Shown: positions 17,125 to 27,727, counted from the stretch's first letter. The stretch is 64,000 nt of DNA from Granulicatella seriolae (GCF_024543085.1 NZ_JANHNZ010000006.1:1-64000); one strand, 5' to 3'. Made by a program: numbers and translations. The notes: generated by a model from the sequence alone, not told the origin.

Positions 17125-18012
17125 TTAAATTTTCAAGAAACGTCTGACGGAGAACATAGAACCGAATGAGCCAATCACGATTCCGATAGCTGCCAATATC
17201 AAGGACAGTTGGATTAGGAAAGGATTAGGGTTCAATAGGGTCAAACTAGATGTTGCTAGGAAGTTTGATGCGTTTCCGTATACAGAAAGATAGACAAGCC
17301 ACAAGAGAATAATCGGCACAATCGAACCTAACAATCCGATAATACCGCCCTCTAAGAAGAAAGGCCAACGAATATAAGAATCTTTGGCACCAACCAGTTT
17401 CATAATCTCAATTTCAGTACGACGAGCATAAATGGTTGAGCGGATGGTATTGGAAATTAAGAATACAGCAATTAAAAGCAAACCAGCAATAATAACAATC
17501 CCAATATTTCTAATTGTTCCGATAGTTGCAAACAGTTTGTCAGCTTGAGCACCACCATAGTTTACCTTAGCCACATAGGTTATTTTTTCAATAGCTTCTG
17601 CAACGGGTTTTGTGGTATCTGGGCTAGTTGTGCTCACTTCAAAGGTATCATAAAGAGGGTTTCCATCATCTTTAAAGAGTTCGAATTCTTGAGCAAAACT
17701 CTTAGTGATATCATCTAATTCTTGATCTCTACTACGGAAAGTCACGCTTGCGACATTATCCAATCCCTCAATCGTTGTTTTTAGCTCATCCTGTTTAGCT
17801 TGGTCAGCTGCCAAATCGATATAAACACGCACATTGACATCATTTTCAATCTCGGTCGCTATTTGGTTGACGTTGAATAGAATTGCAATAAAAAATCCAA
17901 CTAAGACTAGCGTCATGGATACGGCACTAATCGCACCGAAACTCATTAACCCATTACGAAATAGGCTTTTGAAGGCGTCACGTATATGACGAGAAAAGGT
18001 TCTAATCTTCAT
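17125..18012 (-). CDS. ftsX: Cell division protein FtsX
   Basis: Membrane subunit of the FtsEX complex that controls peptidoglycan hydrolases at the septum. 295 residues from the ATG at 18012 (MKIRTFSRHIRDAFKSLFRN): cytoplasmic start, first span near 25-45, extracellular domain of about 120 residues, then three spans with ARRTEIEIMKLVGA. The start overlaps the end of ftsE by 11 bases with GGAAGGAG upstream, so the two are translationally coupled. Confidence 0.96.
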   Translation of the reverse strand: MKIRTFSRHIRDAFKSLFRNGLMSFGAISAVSMTLVLVGFFIAILFNVNQIATEIENDVNVRVYIDLAADQAKQDELKTTIEGLDNVASVTFRSRDQELDDITKSFAQEFELFKDDGNPLYDTFEVSTTSPDTTKPVAEAIEKITYVAKVNYGGAQADKLFATIGTIRNIGIVIIAGLLLIAVFLISNTIRSTIYARRTEIEIMKLVGAKDSYIRWPFFLEGGIIGLLGSIVPIILLWLVYLSVYGNASNFLATSSLTLLNPNPFLIQLSLILAAIGIVIGSFGSMFSVRRFLKI

Positions 18013-18688
18013 ATCCGTACTCTCCTTCCTGTTGGTCACGGACGATACGGCCGTTTTCGATAGCAATAACACGGTGCTTCATCTCATTAACGATGTGGCT
18101 GTTGTGTGTTGCCATTAAAACAGTTGTTCCTTGAGCATTAATTTGTTGGAGAATTTCCATAATTTCCATGGAAGTGTCTGGATCCAGGTTACCAGTCGGT
18201 TCATCGGCGATAAGGACTCCGGGTGTGTTAACAATTGCTCGTGCAATAGCTACCCGTTGTTGTTCCCCACCAGATAACTCATTGGGAAACATACGAACTT
18301 TGTGTTTTAAGCCTACCAATTCAAGCACTTCATTGACACGACGTTCGATTTCTTTTGGTCCTTTTTCAATAACTTCCATTGCATAGGCAATATTTTCAAA
18401 TACCGTCAACCGTGGTAGAAGTTTAAAGTCTTGGAAGACCACCCCTACATAACGGCGTAAAAATGGAATATCTCGATGTTTAATTTTCATCAAATCATAT
18501 TTTCCAACCTTAATTCGTCCTGAGCTAGCTTGTTCTTCACGATACATCATCTTGATAAAGGTTGATTTCCCAGCACCAGATGGGCCTACGATATAGACAA
18601 ATTCCCCGCTATCGATTTGAACAGACAGGTTATTGATCGCCGTAATGCCATTAGGATACTTTTTGGATACGTTCATCATTTCAATCAT
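18002..18688 (-). CDS. ftsE: Cell division ATP-binding protein FtsE
   Basis: ATPase of FtsEX. 228 residues with Walker A GPSGAGKS (about 36-43), signature LSGGEQQRVAIARA and Walker B VLIADEPTGNLD. Follows prfB and precedes ftsX, an order widespread in Firmicutes (secA-prfB-ftsE-ftsX). Confidence 0.97.
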   Translation of the reverse strand: MIEMMNVSKKYPNGITAINNLSVQIDSGEFVYIVGPSGAGKSTFIKMMYREEQASSGRIKVGKYDLMKIKHRDIPFLRRYVGVVFQDFKLLPRLTVFENIAYAMEVIEKGPKEIERRVNEVLELVGLKHKVRMFPNELSGGEQQRVAIARAIVNTPGVLIADEPTGNLDPDTSMEIMEILQQINAQGTTVLMATHNSHIVNEMKHRVIAIENGRIVRDQQEGEYGYED

Positions 18689-18840
18689 TATTTCACCTTA
18701 CTTTGCTTTTAAATTTTCTTACTTAAGAATGGTTACATCTATGGACTATATGCCCATAATACTCTGACAATTATAGCATGACTTTGAGGAATTACCATTG
18801 AAATCATATTACAATGCTATGTCATTCCTTAAGCAAGGCC

Positions 18841-19966
18841 TTATTCCATCTCTTGATTACTTGAATCTTGTAAGGTCCATTTGAGATAGGCATCCATGAA
18901 CGGGTCCAAATCACCATCCATAACAGCAGAGATATTTCCTGTTTCATAGTCTGACCTTAAGTCTTTCACCAAGGAATATGGGTGGAAAACATAGTTACGG
19001 ATTTGTGAACCCCAAGCAATCTCTTTTTGTTCGCCACGGATTTCAGCTAGCTCTTGAGCTTTTTTCTCTTCTTCTAGTTGATAAAGCTTGGATTTCAACA
19101 TACTCATAGCTTGATCTTTGTTCTTAAATTGAGACCGTTGCGCCTGACTTTGGGTTACGATGCCAGTTGGGATATGGGTAATCCGCACCGCTGAAGAAGT
19201 TTTATTGATGTGCTGCCCACCCGCTCCACTGGCACGGTAAACGTCAATCTTTAGGTCGTCTGGATTAATCTCTATATCAACATCCCCTTGAATTTCAGGC
19301 ATGACATCCGCCGAACAAAAAGACGTATGACGTTTCCCAGCAGCATCAAATGGTGAAATTCTTACCAGACGGTGCACCCCTTTTTCCGCCTTCAAATAGC
19401 CGTAAGCATTGAGCCCTTCAATTAATAAGGTAACTGATTTGATACCTGCTTCTTCCCCATCTTGATAATCAAGGATCTGAACTTTGTAGTTGTGCTTTTC
19501 TGCCCATCTGGTATACATTCTCATCAGCATAGAGCCCCAGTCCTGTGACTCTGTACCGCCAGCTCCGGGGTGGAGTTCTAAAATAGCGTTCTCCTTGTCG
19601 TGAGGGCCGCTAAGTAGCATGCTTAATTCATACTGGTTCAGGTCTTTTTCTAAACTCTGTAACTGCTCCACTAAATCCTGATGAATCTCTTCATCCGGTT
19701 CTTCTTTAAGCATATCAAATAGGAGTTCCAATTCTTCATAAGCTACTTCAAGCTGATGAAAGGTATCGTAGACTGCTTTTAATTCATTGCTCTTTTGGAT
19801 GACCACTTGTGCTGATTCATTATTGTCCCAAAAACCCGGTTCAGCCATTTCTTGATCTAGACTAGCGATGTCTTGTTCTAGCTTATCTAGGTCAAAGAGA
19901 CCCCCTATAAGAGTTTATTTGTTGCTGCATTTTTTCTAGTGTGTTTCTAATTTCACTGATTTCCAT
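18841..19966 (-). CDS. prfB: Peptide chain release factor 2 (programmed +1 frameshift)
   Basis: Releases peptides at UGA and UAA. The first 24 codons (19966 to 19895; [14 protein letters not shown]...) end at an in-frame TGA (19892-19894) within AGGGGGTCTCTTTGAC, the standard frameshift site with its internal Shine-Dalgarno-like AGGGGG. After a +1 shift translation continues as [21 protein letters not shown]. The complete product is about 374 residues and has GGQ ([15 protein letters not shown]) and the stop-codon reading SPF motif. Frameshifting lets RF2 regulate itself: low RF2 favours the shift. Confidence 0.97.
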
Positions 19967-20004
19967 GACTTACCTCCATAGTTTTTACTGATTGTCTAGA
20001 TGAA

Positions 20005-20056
20005 GAATGAGGCTGTCTCTTCTAGCCACACGGGGTGATTAGAAGAGTGCCTCATC
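20005..20056 (-). terminator. Hairpin between secA and prfB
   Basis: Long stem (GATGAGGC with GCCTCATTC, and CTCTTCTA with TAGAAGAG) around a GC-rich loop. There is no long T tract, so it may give partial termination or process the transcript. Confidence 0.6.
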
Positions 20057-20070
20057 TCTACAGTTTGGTT

Positions 20071-22632
20071 TTATTTTTTACGAGAGCTACGGCCTTTTTC
20101 AAAGCGTGCTTTGGTTTTATGGCCTTTTTTTAGTTCTTTTCTTGGAGCAACTGTAGCTTCTTCAAGAACCTCTTCTTGTTCTAAAGCTTGCCCAGGAACT
20201 TCTTGTGGTTGAACACGAGGACGGTCTGTTCCGCTAGCAATCACGCTGCGAGCCCCCTGAACTTGTTCTCTTTGCAAGTTTTGACGAATTTGAGATTTCA
20301 TCAGAATACGAGTCACATCGTAATCGATTGCTGCAACCATAGCTTGGAAACGGTCAAACCCTTCTGTTTGATATTCGGTTAATGGGTTCATTTGAGCGTA
20401 ACCACGCAAGCCAACACCTTGTCTCAATTGGTCCATATCATCGATGTGGTCAGTCCATTTACGGTCGACCACTCGTAGAATAACAACCTTTTCAAACTCT
20501 AGCATTTGTTCGCTACCGTTTAACTGTTCTTGTTTTTCACGGTAAATGGCTAGGGCTTTCTCGTTTAGCCACGCTTCTATCTCAAGCGGCGTTTTGCCTT
20601 CAAAGTCTTCAATGGACACTTCGTCTGGATGAAGGATGGCGCTAGCTGCAAAGTCCTTAATCGCTTCTAGATTCCAGTCCTTCTTGTCCCCTAGTGTATG
20701 ATTTTCAACCATACGATGAATGGTACGACGAATCATACCTTGAGTAACTTTTTCTAGGGAGTTTTCTTCGTTAATAATTTGTAGACGTTGAGAGTAGATG
20801 ATCTCACGTTGTTCACGCATCACTTCATCGTACTCTAAGACGCTCTTACGAGTATCGTAGTTGTTTCCTTCCACACGTTTTTGTGAGGATTCAACTTGTC
20901 TGGATAGCATTTTGCTTTGAATGTAGTCTTCGTCTTCGCCATCTAGGTTCAAACGGGACCAGATTTGTTGCATTCTTTCGCCACCGAAACGTAGCATTAA
21001 ATCATCTTCCAAAGATAGATAGAATTGGGTGGCACCTGGGTCACCTTGTCGACCAGAACGTCCACGCAACTGATTATCAATACGGCGAGACTCATGTCTT
21101 TCTGTACCAATAACGCATAAACCACCAAGTTCCTTTACGTCTTTACCAAGCTTGATATCGGTACCACGTCCAGCCATGTTGGTCGCGATGGTTACCGCAC
21201 CTTTTTGACCAGCAGACATGATGATTTCTGCTTCTTTAAAGTGGTTTTTGGCATTTAGAACTTCGTGAGGGATGCCTTCTTGCTTCAACATGTTGGACAG
21301 CAATTCAGAAGTCTCTACAGCAACGGTTCCGACTAGAATTGGTTGACCTAGTTCGTGTCTTGCTTTGATATCTCTAGCAACGGCACGGAATTTGCTCTTT
21401 AGAGTTGGGTAGATAACGTCATGCTCATCGATACGAATAACAGGGCGGTTGGTTGGAATTGAAATAACGTTCATGTTGTAAATTTCACGAAATTCCTCTT
21501 CTTCCGTTTTAGCTGTACCTGTCATCCCTGATAACTTGCGATACATACGGAAGTAGTTTTGGAAGGTGATGGTCGCCATTGTTTTTGATTCGTTTTCCAC
21601 TTCAACTTCTTCTTTAGCTTCAATGGCTTGGTGGAGCCCGTCAGAATAACGACGGCCTTCCATGATACGTCCAGTAAAGCCATCAACAATCTTCACCTTT
21701 CCTTCATCAACCACATAGTCAATGTCGCGCAACATAATGTAATTAGCTCGTAACGCTTGGTCTAAATGGTGGATTAACGCTGCGTTGTCAATATCATACA
21801 AATTCGGCAAACGGAAAGTTTTTTCTGCCTTAGTTATTCCTTCATCTGTTAATGAAATGGTTTTAGATGTTACATCAATGGTATAATCTTCTTCATTTTT
21901 TAAGCCTTTAACAAAAAAGTCGGCACGGTTATATAGCACGGTTGATTTTTCAGCTTGCCCGGAAATAATCAAAGGTGTTCTAGCTTCATCGACTAGAATA
22001 GAATCGACTTCATCGACTACAGCGAAATTCAGTGGTCGTTGAACCATTTGGCTCTTATAAACGACCATGTTATCACGTAGGTAATCAAAGCCTAATTCGT
22101 TGTTAGTGCTGTAGGTAATATCTGAAGCATAAGCCGCACGTTTTTCTTCTGGTGTTTTACCGGTTAAGTTCAACCCTACTGTTAGGCCTAGGAAACGATA
22201 AAGTTCACCCATTTCTTTTTCATCACGAGTAGCTAGGTACTCATTGACAGTTACCACGTGAACCCCATCGCCAGACAAGGCATTTAGGTATACAGGCATG
22301 GTTGCCGTCAAGGTTTTTCCTTCCCCAGTTTTCATCTCAGCGATATTCCCGTCATGAAGAGTTATTCCACCCATGACTTGGACTTTATAGGGAAAGAGCC
22401 CCAATACACGTTTTGCCCCTTCACGAACTAAGGCAAAGGCTTCAGGGAGTAAAGCATCTAAATCCTCACCTTGTTGGTAACGCACTTTATATTCCTCTGT
22501 TTTAAGCGGGAAATCTTCATCCGTTAAAGCTGCCATACGGTCTTCGTAAGCCAAAACTTTATCGGCAATTTTTTCTAATTTACGTAACTCTCTGTTATCG
22601 TTCTCAATTAGCTGTTTTAAAAAATTAGCCAT
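20071..22632 (-). CDS. secA: Protein translocase ATPase SecA
   Basis: Motor that drives proteins through SecYEG. 853 residues from the ATG at 22632 ([20 protein letters not shown]); an upstream ATG at 22695 adds an unrelated tail and lacks a better site. Walker A region [27 protein letters not shown] and GRGTDIKLG are present. The C terminus is Lys/Arg-rich and has no CxC...CH zinc motif, so it probably does not use SecB. Confidence 0.98.
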   Translation of the reverse strand: MANFLKQLIENDNRELRKLEKIADKVLAYEDRMAALTDEDFPLKTEEYKVRYQQGEDLDALLPEAFALVREGAKRVLGLFPYKVQVMGGITLHDGNIAEMKTGEGKTLTATMPVYLNALSGDGVHVVTVNEYLATRDEKEMGELYRFLGLTVGLNLTGKTPEEKRAAYASDITYSTNNELGFDYLRDNMVVYKSQMVQRPLNFAVVDEVDSILVDEARTPLIISGQAEKSTVLYNRADFFVKGLKNEEDYTIDVTSKTISLTDEGITKAEKTFRLPNLYDIDNAALIHHLDQALRANYIMLRDIDYVVDEGKVKIVDGFTGRIMEGRRYSDGLHQAIEAKEEVEVENESKTMATITFQNYFRMYRKLSGMTGTAKTEEEEFREIYNMNVISIPTNRPVIRIDEHDVIYPTLKSKFRAVARDIKARHELGQPILVGTVAVETSELLSNMLKQEGIPHEVLNAKNHFKEAEIIMSAGQKGAVTIATNMAGRGTDIKLGKDVKELGGLCVIGTERHESRRIDNQLRGRSGRQGDPGATQFYLSLEDDLMLRFGGERMQQIWSRLNLDGEDEDYIQSKMLSRQVESSQKRVEGNNYDTRKSVLEYDEVMREQREIIYSQRLQIINEENSLEKVTQGMIRRTIHRMVENHTLGDKKDWNLEAIKDFAASAILHPDEVSIEDFEGKTPLEIEAWLNEKALAIYREKQEQLNGSEQMLEFEKVVILRVVDRKWTDHIDDMDQLRQGVGLRGYAQMNPLTEYQTEGFDRFQAMVAAIDYDVTRILMKSQIRQNLQREQVQGARSVIASGTDRPRVQPQEVPGQALEQEEVLEEATVAPRKELKKGHKTKARFEKGRSSRKK

Positions 22633-22760
22633 TCTATTCGCTCCTTGGTTAGATTCTTCCCTGAATACGTCAGGTATAGTCTTGCACCATGTCATCTATT
22701 GACACTACATGCATCTTAATCATTCTACCATTCTTATCTAAAGATTTAAACACAAATAAA

Positions 22761-22791
22761 CCACTTTCTAAGAAAATACTTCAGAAAGTGG
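22761..22791. terminator. Terminator between hpf and secA
   Basis: Stem CCACTTTCT/AGAAAGTGG with a 13-base loop. T-rich flanks on both sides; placed just after hpf. Confidence 0.75.
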
Positions 22792-22812
22792 CTTGTTTTT
22801 ATCTAATTAAAC

Positions 22813-23346
22813 TTAATTTGTTTCAATCAATCCATATTTCCCATCTTTACGACGGTAAACAATGTTTGTTTCTTCTGTTTCAGCATCCTCAAACACGAAG
22901 AAGCTATGGCCTAACATATTCATTTGAAGAACAGCTTCTTCACTATCCATTGGTTTTAATTCAAATTGTTTGGTACGTACAATTTCGATGCCCTCTTCTT
23001 CCTCAACCACTTGTTCTGGCACAAGAAGATCGAAGCCTTTTTCGCGAGATTTACGATTAATCTTAGTTTTATATTTACGAACTTGTCTTTCTAGTTTATC
23101 AACTACTAAATCGATACTTCCATATAAATCGATTGAAGTTTCTTCAGCACGTAAAACGAGATAAGGAAGTGGGATGGTTACCTCTACTTTAGCAGTTTTT
23201 TCTGTATAAACTTTTAGATTAACATGAGCAATTGCTGTTGGTACATCTGCGAAATACTTTTCAAGCTTGCTAATCTTTTTCTCTGCGTAAGCTCGGATGG
23301 CATCAGTGACCTCAATATTTTCTCCACGGATATTGTATTTGAACAT
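22813..23346 (-). CDS. hpf: Ribosome hibernation promoting factor, long form
   Basis: Binds 30S subunits and dimerises ribosomes to 100S in stationary phase. 177 residues from [19 protein letters not shown]-terminal RNA-binding domain (about 1-100) and the C-terminal dimerisation domain with [20 protein letters not shown] and [19 protein letters not shown] upstream of the chosen ATG. Adjacent to secA, as often in this phylum. Confidence 0.96.
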   Translation of the reverse strand: MFKYNIRGENIEVTDAIRAYAEKKISKLEKYFADVPTAIAHVNLKVYTEKTAKVEVTIPLPYLVLRAEETSIDLYGSIDLVVDKLERQVRKYKTKINRKSREKGFDLLVPEQVVEEEEGIEIVRTKQFELKPMDSEEAVLQMNMLGHSFFVFEDAETEETNIVYRRKDGKYGLIETN

Positions 23347-23482
23347 AACTGTCTCCCCTTTCATCTGGTTACCCAGATTGAAGAAATCGCCTAAGGACCA
23401 CTCTTAGGTATTGCTTCAGTATGATATTATCTACTTTCATTATAAGTGATTAACTTAAATAATTCAATCGTTTACAACTTTC

Positions 23483-24181
23483 TTAACGAAAAAGTGTAAG
23501 GGATTTCACTTCGCTAAATCCGCTATCTTTTAGAAGATCGTAAGCACAATGCAAGGTGGCCCCTGTAGTATAAACATCATCTATTAGAAGTACCTTTTTA
23601 TCTATCATATGAGCTTCCTCTTCTTTTAAGGCAAACGCCCCTTGCAACAACATTCGCTCCTGACGACTTTTGTCTGATTGCTTCTTGCCATTGGACAAGG
23701 ACACTAGCAATTCAGTATAGCGACAGTTTATTTGCTTGAGCGGGTGGGCTACGGCATCAAACCCTCGTTTATAGAGACTTTTCTTAGATGGCGGAATGGG
23801 ACAAATAATGTAAGTCTTGTCTTTGACATAAGGTTTCAGACTTCGCTTCAGCGCCGCTTGGACTAGAAAACTTAAACGACAGTCTCCTTCAAACTTATAC
23901 CGATTGATCCACTCTCTAGCAGCTTGGTCATAGACAAATATAGCTTGATTAGCTAGGCACTCCTTTTCGTTTCTACGCCAACGCACGCAATCATAACAAT
24001 AGTCTTGCCCTTCTTGACTTCGGCCGCAGCCCCTACAGGCTTTGTCTGGCTCAATAGGCTGAAAGATGTTTTGACAAGATTGGCAAACATAGGACGGATG
24101 GGGATGAGGTTTAAAGAGTAGCTGAAAGACACTGTCAGTGGGCTCATTTTTCTGGCACCAAATACAGCTCTTCTCTCTCAT
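23483..24181 (-). CDS. comFC: ComF family protein (ComFC)
   Basis: Late competence protein with a phosphoribosyltransferase fold, needed for DNA uptake in transformable bacteria. 232 residues: Cys-rich start (CIWCQK, CQSC, CRGC, CYDC) as zinc knuckles and the PRPP-binding loop VLLIDDVYTTGATL near residue 195. Normally follows comFA directly; here a DJ-1/PfpI gene lies between. Confidence 0.92.
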   Translation of the reverse strand: MREKSCIWCQKNEPTDSVFQLLFKPHPHPSYVCQSCQNIFQPIEPDKACRGCGRSQEGQDYCYDCVRWRRNEKECLANQAIFVYDQAAREWINRYKFEGDCRLSFLVQAALKRSLKPYVKDKTYIICPIPPSKKSLYKRGFDAVAHPLKQINCRYTELLVSLSNGKKQSDKSRQERMLLQGAFALKEEEAHMIDKKVLLIDDVYTTGATLHCAYDLLKDSGFSEVKSLTLFR

Positions 24182-24204
24182 TCAATCAGTCCTTTCCAAT
24201 CTTA

Positions 24205-24900
24205 TTAATTTGTTTGTTTTTGTAAATTCTCAACCAATAATTTTCCTACAGCCGCTCCTGACATAGGGTTTTGTCCGGTAATCAAGCGTCCATCTTGAGT
24301 GGCAAAAGCTGTAAAAGGCAATTTTTGGACAAAGTTAGCCCCACGCTTTTTAGCTTCCTTTTCAGTACCAAATGGGACTAGTTTATTTTTCCCACTCAGT
24401 ATTTCCTCCATTTGCGTAAAGCCGGTGATGGTCTTGCCTTTAATCAAGTATTGCCCAGATTCATCTTTGAGATTGAGCAAGCCTGCTACACCATGGCAAA
24501 CAGAGGTAATGTAGCCGCCTTCTTGGTAGATGGTCTGGCTAATCGTTTGTAATGTTGGATTATCTGGAAAATCCCAGACCACTCCATGTCCACCAGCATA
24601 GTAGATGGCTATGTAGTCTTCTGGATGAATCTGGTCTGCCGCAAACGACTCTGACAAAGCTCTTTTTTGAAAGTCTTCTGAGCGATAAAATGCCATATCT
24701 TCCTCTTTGGCGTATCTTGGCTTTAAACTACGTGGGTCAATTGGGACATAACCACCTTTTGGACTCACATAGTCAACTTCATAGCCTGTTTTAGTAACTT
24801 CTCTAACAAATTCGGTTGCCTCTGATAGCCAAAGACCTGTTGCTTCAGGATTATCCCCATACTGACTTTGATTGGTCAAAACCACTAATATCTTTTTCAT
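24205..24900 (-). CDS. DJ-1/PfpI family protein (Hsp31-like)
   Basis: 231 residues from MKKILVVLTNQSQYG. The nucleophile elbow is YITSVCHGVAGLL (Cys with following His), preceded by AIYYAGGHGVVWDF; this combination matches the class I amidotransferase-like Hsp31/YajL group that includes glyoxalase III and protein deglycase-type proteins. Reaction cannot be fixed from sequence. It is inserted between comFA and comFC with gaps of 23 and 108 bases, so it may ride in the same transcript. AGAGG precedes the chosen ATG; an in-frame ATG at 24921 is an alternative. Confidence 0.85.
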   Translation of the reverse strand: MKKILVVLTNQSQYGDNPEATGLWLSEATEFVREVTKTGYEVDYVSPKGGYVPIDPRSLKPRYAKEEDMAFYRSEDFQKRALSESFAADQIHPEDYIAIYYAGGHGVVWDFPDNPTLQTISQTIYQEGGYITSVCHGVAGLLNLKDESGQYLIKGKTITGFTQMEEILSGKNKLVPFGTEKEAKKRGANFVQKLPFTAFATQDGRLITGQNPMSGAAVGKLLVENLQKQTN

Positions 24901-25008
24901 AAGTATGCCTCTTTCTCTCATTCATTTTCTTATTATTTAAGCAAATAGAGAATTTTTTGTAAAGCATTTTACTCAGTCAGTATATGGTTAAATAAGAGGG
25001 ATGACGAC

Positions 25009-26481
25009 TTATTTTATGAGGTTTTTCTGTCTTGCTAAGCGATTCATCTGCCTAATCTCTTTTTTAGCTTCGACCATAGCACGGCTCTTGCCAAAATGGC
25101 CAAATATGACCTGTCCACGACTGCAGTCAAGTGTTCGGCCTACTCTGCCAGCAATTTGCACCAAAACTTGCCGGCTAAAAATTTCTTGTTCTGCGCCCAA
25201 TACAAAAACATCCACACCGGGAAAAGTTACTCCTCTCTCTAAAATGGTTGTCGTCACGAGAAAGTCATATTCTTGCTTTCTCATATTGGCAATCTTCTCC
25301 ACCCTTTGTGGGTCAACCGAGGAAACTGTAGTGAATCGGGCTAAAGGAAAACTTGATTTTAAAGCTAGTTCTAACGGTTCTAGACTGGTAATGGAAGGTA
25401 CAAAGAGTAAAAACATTTTCTTTTGATGCAACTTTCCCTTTATCCAAGCCTTCATAGTTGGAGGTAATTGACCCTGTTTTAGATACAATTGCCAATCCCC
25501 TATCCAGCGATAGCTAGGTTGTGGTAAAGGTTTTTGGTGATAGCGAGCAGGCAAGATGGATAGGCTTAATTGATTCTTAGCAATCTGTTTATGAATTTCC
25601 TTTGTTGGTGTTGCAGTTAATTGAATCATTTGTCCGTTGGGGCTAAGGGCTCGTGACACCGCATAGGGCAGCATTTCTTGATTGGTGTAAGGAAAAGCAT
25701 CTACCTCGTCTACAATGATGAGCTGAAAAGCCTTATTGAAGCGCAACATCTGATGGGTGGTCGCCACAGTAATCTCAGCGCCACTATACTTGCTTGGGCT
25801 CTCTCCATAAAGCAAGTCATGAGTTTGGTTGGGAAAGGCTTCGCATAACCGAGGTGCAAGCTCTAAGCAGACATCAATCCGTGGCGATACGATAGCCACA
25901 CGTCCATTTTCTTCTAGGCAGGTTTTTATAACCGCAAAGACCATCTCCGTCTTGCCCGCCCCCGTTACCGCCCATACCAAATGGTTTTTATTCTCAGTTC
26001 GGTGATAAATATCGACTAATTCTTGTGAAATGGCCGCCTGCTCTTTAGATAGTTGCCCTTTGTAGTAGACCTCAACACTCCTAGTAGGGCTTGAGCCTAC
26101 TGATTCTTCTTGGATTGAATGGGTATAAAGCCAAGAACACCGTTTGATTTTGCCCATTTGCAGACACGCCAAACAGTAAAAACATTCTTTATGGCAACAA
26201 GTACAAGGTCCAATCGCTCTAAGTTCAGCATCCTTGGTACCACAACGAGAACAAACCCATCCTGATTTATCTTTTACAAAGCCTTGAACCCGATCAATCT
26301 GGGGTGTGTTTTGTAATAGTTCGTCCAAAAGAAAGGGATCGTCAATCCCCAAAAACTCTCCCCTTCTAAGAAGCCGCCCCTTAGCTTGTTCTAAAAGAGA
26401 GTCTACCAGACTCGAAACATCCCCCGACAAGACCATCACCCTTTCTGTTAATTTACGAGCCTTCATACTATAGATACGCAA
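25009..26481 (-). CDS. comFA: DEAD-like helicase ComFA
   Basis: ATP-driven DNA translocase for uptake of transforming DNA. 490 residues: zinc cluster (VCSRCGTKD ... CTCCHKECFYC), Walker A AVTGAGKTEM, DEVD box IIVDEVDAFPY and motif VI LVQIAGRVGR. Start is uncertain: TTG at 26481 or ATG five codons later; neither has a clear Shine-Dalgarno. Repeat copies G0/G1 lie directly upstream and may have replaced the original promoter region. Confidence 0.94.
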   Translation of the reverse strand: MRIYSMKARKLTERVMVLSGDVSSLVDSLLEQAKGRLLRRGEFLGIDDPFLLDELLQNTPQIDRVQGFVKDKSGWVCSRCGTKDAELRAIGPCTCCHKECFYCLACLQMGKIKRCSWLYTHSIQEESVGSSPTRSVEVYYKGQLSKEQAAISQELVDIYHRTENKNHLVWAVTGAGKTEMVFAVIKTCLEENGRVAIVSPRIDVCLELAPRLCEAFPNQTHDLLYGESPSKYSGAEITVATTHQMLRFNKAFQLIIVDEVDAFPYTNQEMLPYAVSRALSPNGQMIQLTATPTKEIHKQIAKNQLSLSILPARYHQKPLPQPSYRWIGDWQLYLKQGQLPPTMKAWIKGKLHQKKMFLLFVPSITSLEPLELALKSSFPLARFTTVSSVDPQRVEKIANMRKQEYDFLVTTTILERGVTFPGVDVFVLGAEQEIFSRQVLVQIAGRVGRTLDCSRGQVIFGHFGKSRAMVEAKKEIRQMNRLARQKNLIK

Positions 26482-26529
26482 ATTAGTTAGAAAAAGTTAA
26501 TGAGATGACTGAAAAATATAAATGTTACA

Positions 26530-26596
26530 AACAAAAGTCTGCTTGTACGTTGAAAGTAACGGCGTAACAACTATAACTGATGCACAGTAGTCGTTA
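26530..26596. repeat. Repeat fragment G0 (left half)
   Basis: CAAAAGTCTGCTTGTACG...GTAACGGCGTAACAACTATAACTGATGCACAGTAGTCGTT resembles arm plus core up to the apical hairpin. Copy G1 starts immediately after. Possible right-hand remainder at about 26760-26803 (CCGCTTGATTCCATGCAAG...GCAGACT) is partly complementary to this arm. Confidence 0.55.
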
Positions 26597-26763
26597 GCAC
26601 TGAGTAAAAAGTCCAAATGGTAACCAAATAAAATAGTTCCCCAGAAAACTATCCGTACAGAACGGTGTAAAGCATAGCTGACACACAGTGGATGTTTCGG
26701 CTTTAGCCGATTACAGCCACGTAGACAGCTAAGCCAGTGAGACCTTGGCTCACGGTACCACCG
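26597..26763. repeat. Palindromic repeat copy G1 (right arm lost)
   Basis: Starts GCACTGAGTAAAAAGTCC, arm ATAAAATAGTTCCCCAGAAAACTATCC, and a complete core to GTGAGACCTTGGCTCACGG. The matching right arm and outer end are missing; the element stops at ACCACCG. Located between comFA and the degV terminator. Confidence 0.85.
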
Positions 26764-26810
26764 CTTGATTCCATGCAAGTGAGTTGCAGACTCACTCTCT
26801 GCACAAAAAA

Positions 26811-26842
26811 ACACCACAAAATCAAAGCTGACTTTGTGGTGT
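26811..26842 (-). terminator. Terminator after degV
   Basis: ACACCACAAAATCA/TGACTTTGTGGTGT pairs at 13 of 14 positions with a four-base loop, then a T run on the minus strand. Confidence 0.9.
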
Positions 26843-26860
26843 TTCCTATAAAACAATCAT

Positions 26861-27727
26861 TTAATAATGGTCTAAAGTTTTAGCCCAAGTAAAGCCAAGA
26901 GAACCCTCACCTAAGTGCGTTCCAATAACAGGCCCAAAATATTCAGCGTGAACAGTCGCCTTAGGAAATTTCTTTTTAACCTCTTTTATCCACTTGTCAC
27001 CCTTGTCTGGACAATTCCCGTTAATAATGGCAATATCATAACCAGATCCATCTTTAGAACCAGTGATTTCTTCAAAAACCGCTTCGATTCGCTTCATAGC
27101 CTTTTGTTGCGTCCGAATTTTTTCAAACACTACAATAGATTTGTCCTCGAAAGTTAGAATCGGCTTAATTTTCAACAGAGAACCTACAGCAGCCGCGCCT
27201 GCTGATAACCGGCCACCACGTTTTAAATGGCTCAAATCATCTACAATAAAATACTCATAAGACTCGTCCAATAGGTGCTGAATACGCTCAACAATCTCCT
27301 CAGGCGGGCGATTTTCCTTAGCTAATTTGACAGCCAGCTGAACTGCACGGGCTTCAACCGCACAAGATACTCCAGAATCAACCGGATAGATAGCAATCTC
27401 ATCTTTTAAATCTTCAGAAAGCGCCACAACAGATTGATGGGTACCACTAATCTTGCTGGAGAGATGAATAGAAATAATAGCATCGTAGCCTTCTTTAGCT
27501 AGCTTTTTAAATAAATCATAGACCATCCCAATTGGCGGTTGCGAAGTCGTAGGTAACTCGTTTGCCCCACGAACCTTGTCATAAAACGTTGCTGAATCAA
27601 TCTCAATATCTTCCAAGTAGGTTTCCTGTCCAAAAATAACCGATAATGGCAAGATATAAATGCCTGACGTTTCTATTTCTTCTTTTGAAATGTAGGCTGT
27701 ACTATCAGCTACTATAGCAATCTTCAT
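26861..27727 (-). CDS. DegV family fatty-acid-binding protein
   Basis: 288 residues of the DegV/FakB type, which present fatty acids to the kinase FakA for phosphorylation. N-terminal IVADSTAYISKEEIE, then TTSQPPIG, IHLSSKISGTHQS and LSHLKRGGRLSAGAA are family hallmarks. Single gene with its own terminator. No fakA is seen near by, as is usual for these genes. Confidence 0.92.
   Translation of the reverse strand: MKIAIVADSTAYISKEEIETSGIYILPLSVIFGQETYLEDIEIDSATFYDKVRGANELPTTSQPPIGMVYDLFKKLAKEGYDAIISIHLSSKISGTHQSVVALSEDLKDEIAIYPVDSGVSCAVEARAVQLAVKLAKENRPPEEIVERIQHLLDESYEYFIVDDLSHLKRGGRLSAGAAAVGSLLKIKPILTFEDKSIVVFEKIRTQQKAMKRIEAVFEEITGSKDGSGYDIAIINGNCPDKGDKWIKEVKKKFPKATVHAEYFGPVIGTHLGEGSLGFTWAKTLDHY

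Noticed and set aside
19892-19894. A nonsense mutation in prfB
   Set aside because: The TGA lies in the standard AGGGGG-TCT-CTT-TGA-C programmed frameshift site, and the downstream frame is intact.
26450-26500. A possible ComX (CIN-box) promoter before comFA
   Set aside because: TGCGTATC matches the streptococcal TACGAATA box at only five of eight positions and lies too close to the start codon.
26497-26856. A minus-strand frame of about 119 codons across repeat G
   Set aside because: It lies within the palindromic repeat; similar pseudo-translations occur in other copies, so it is a by-product of the repeat.
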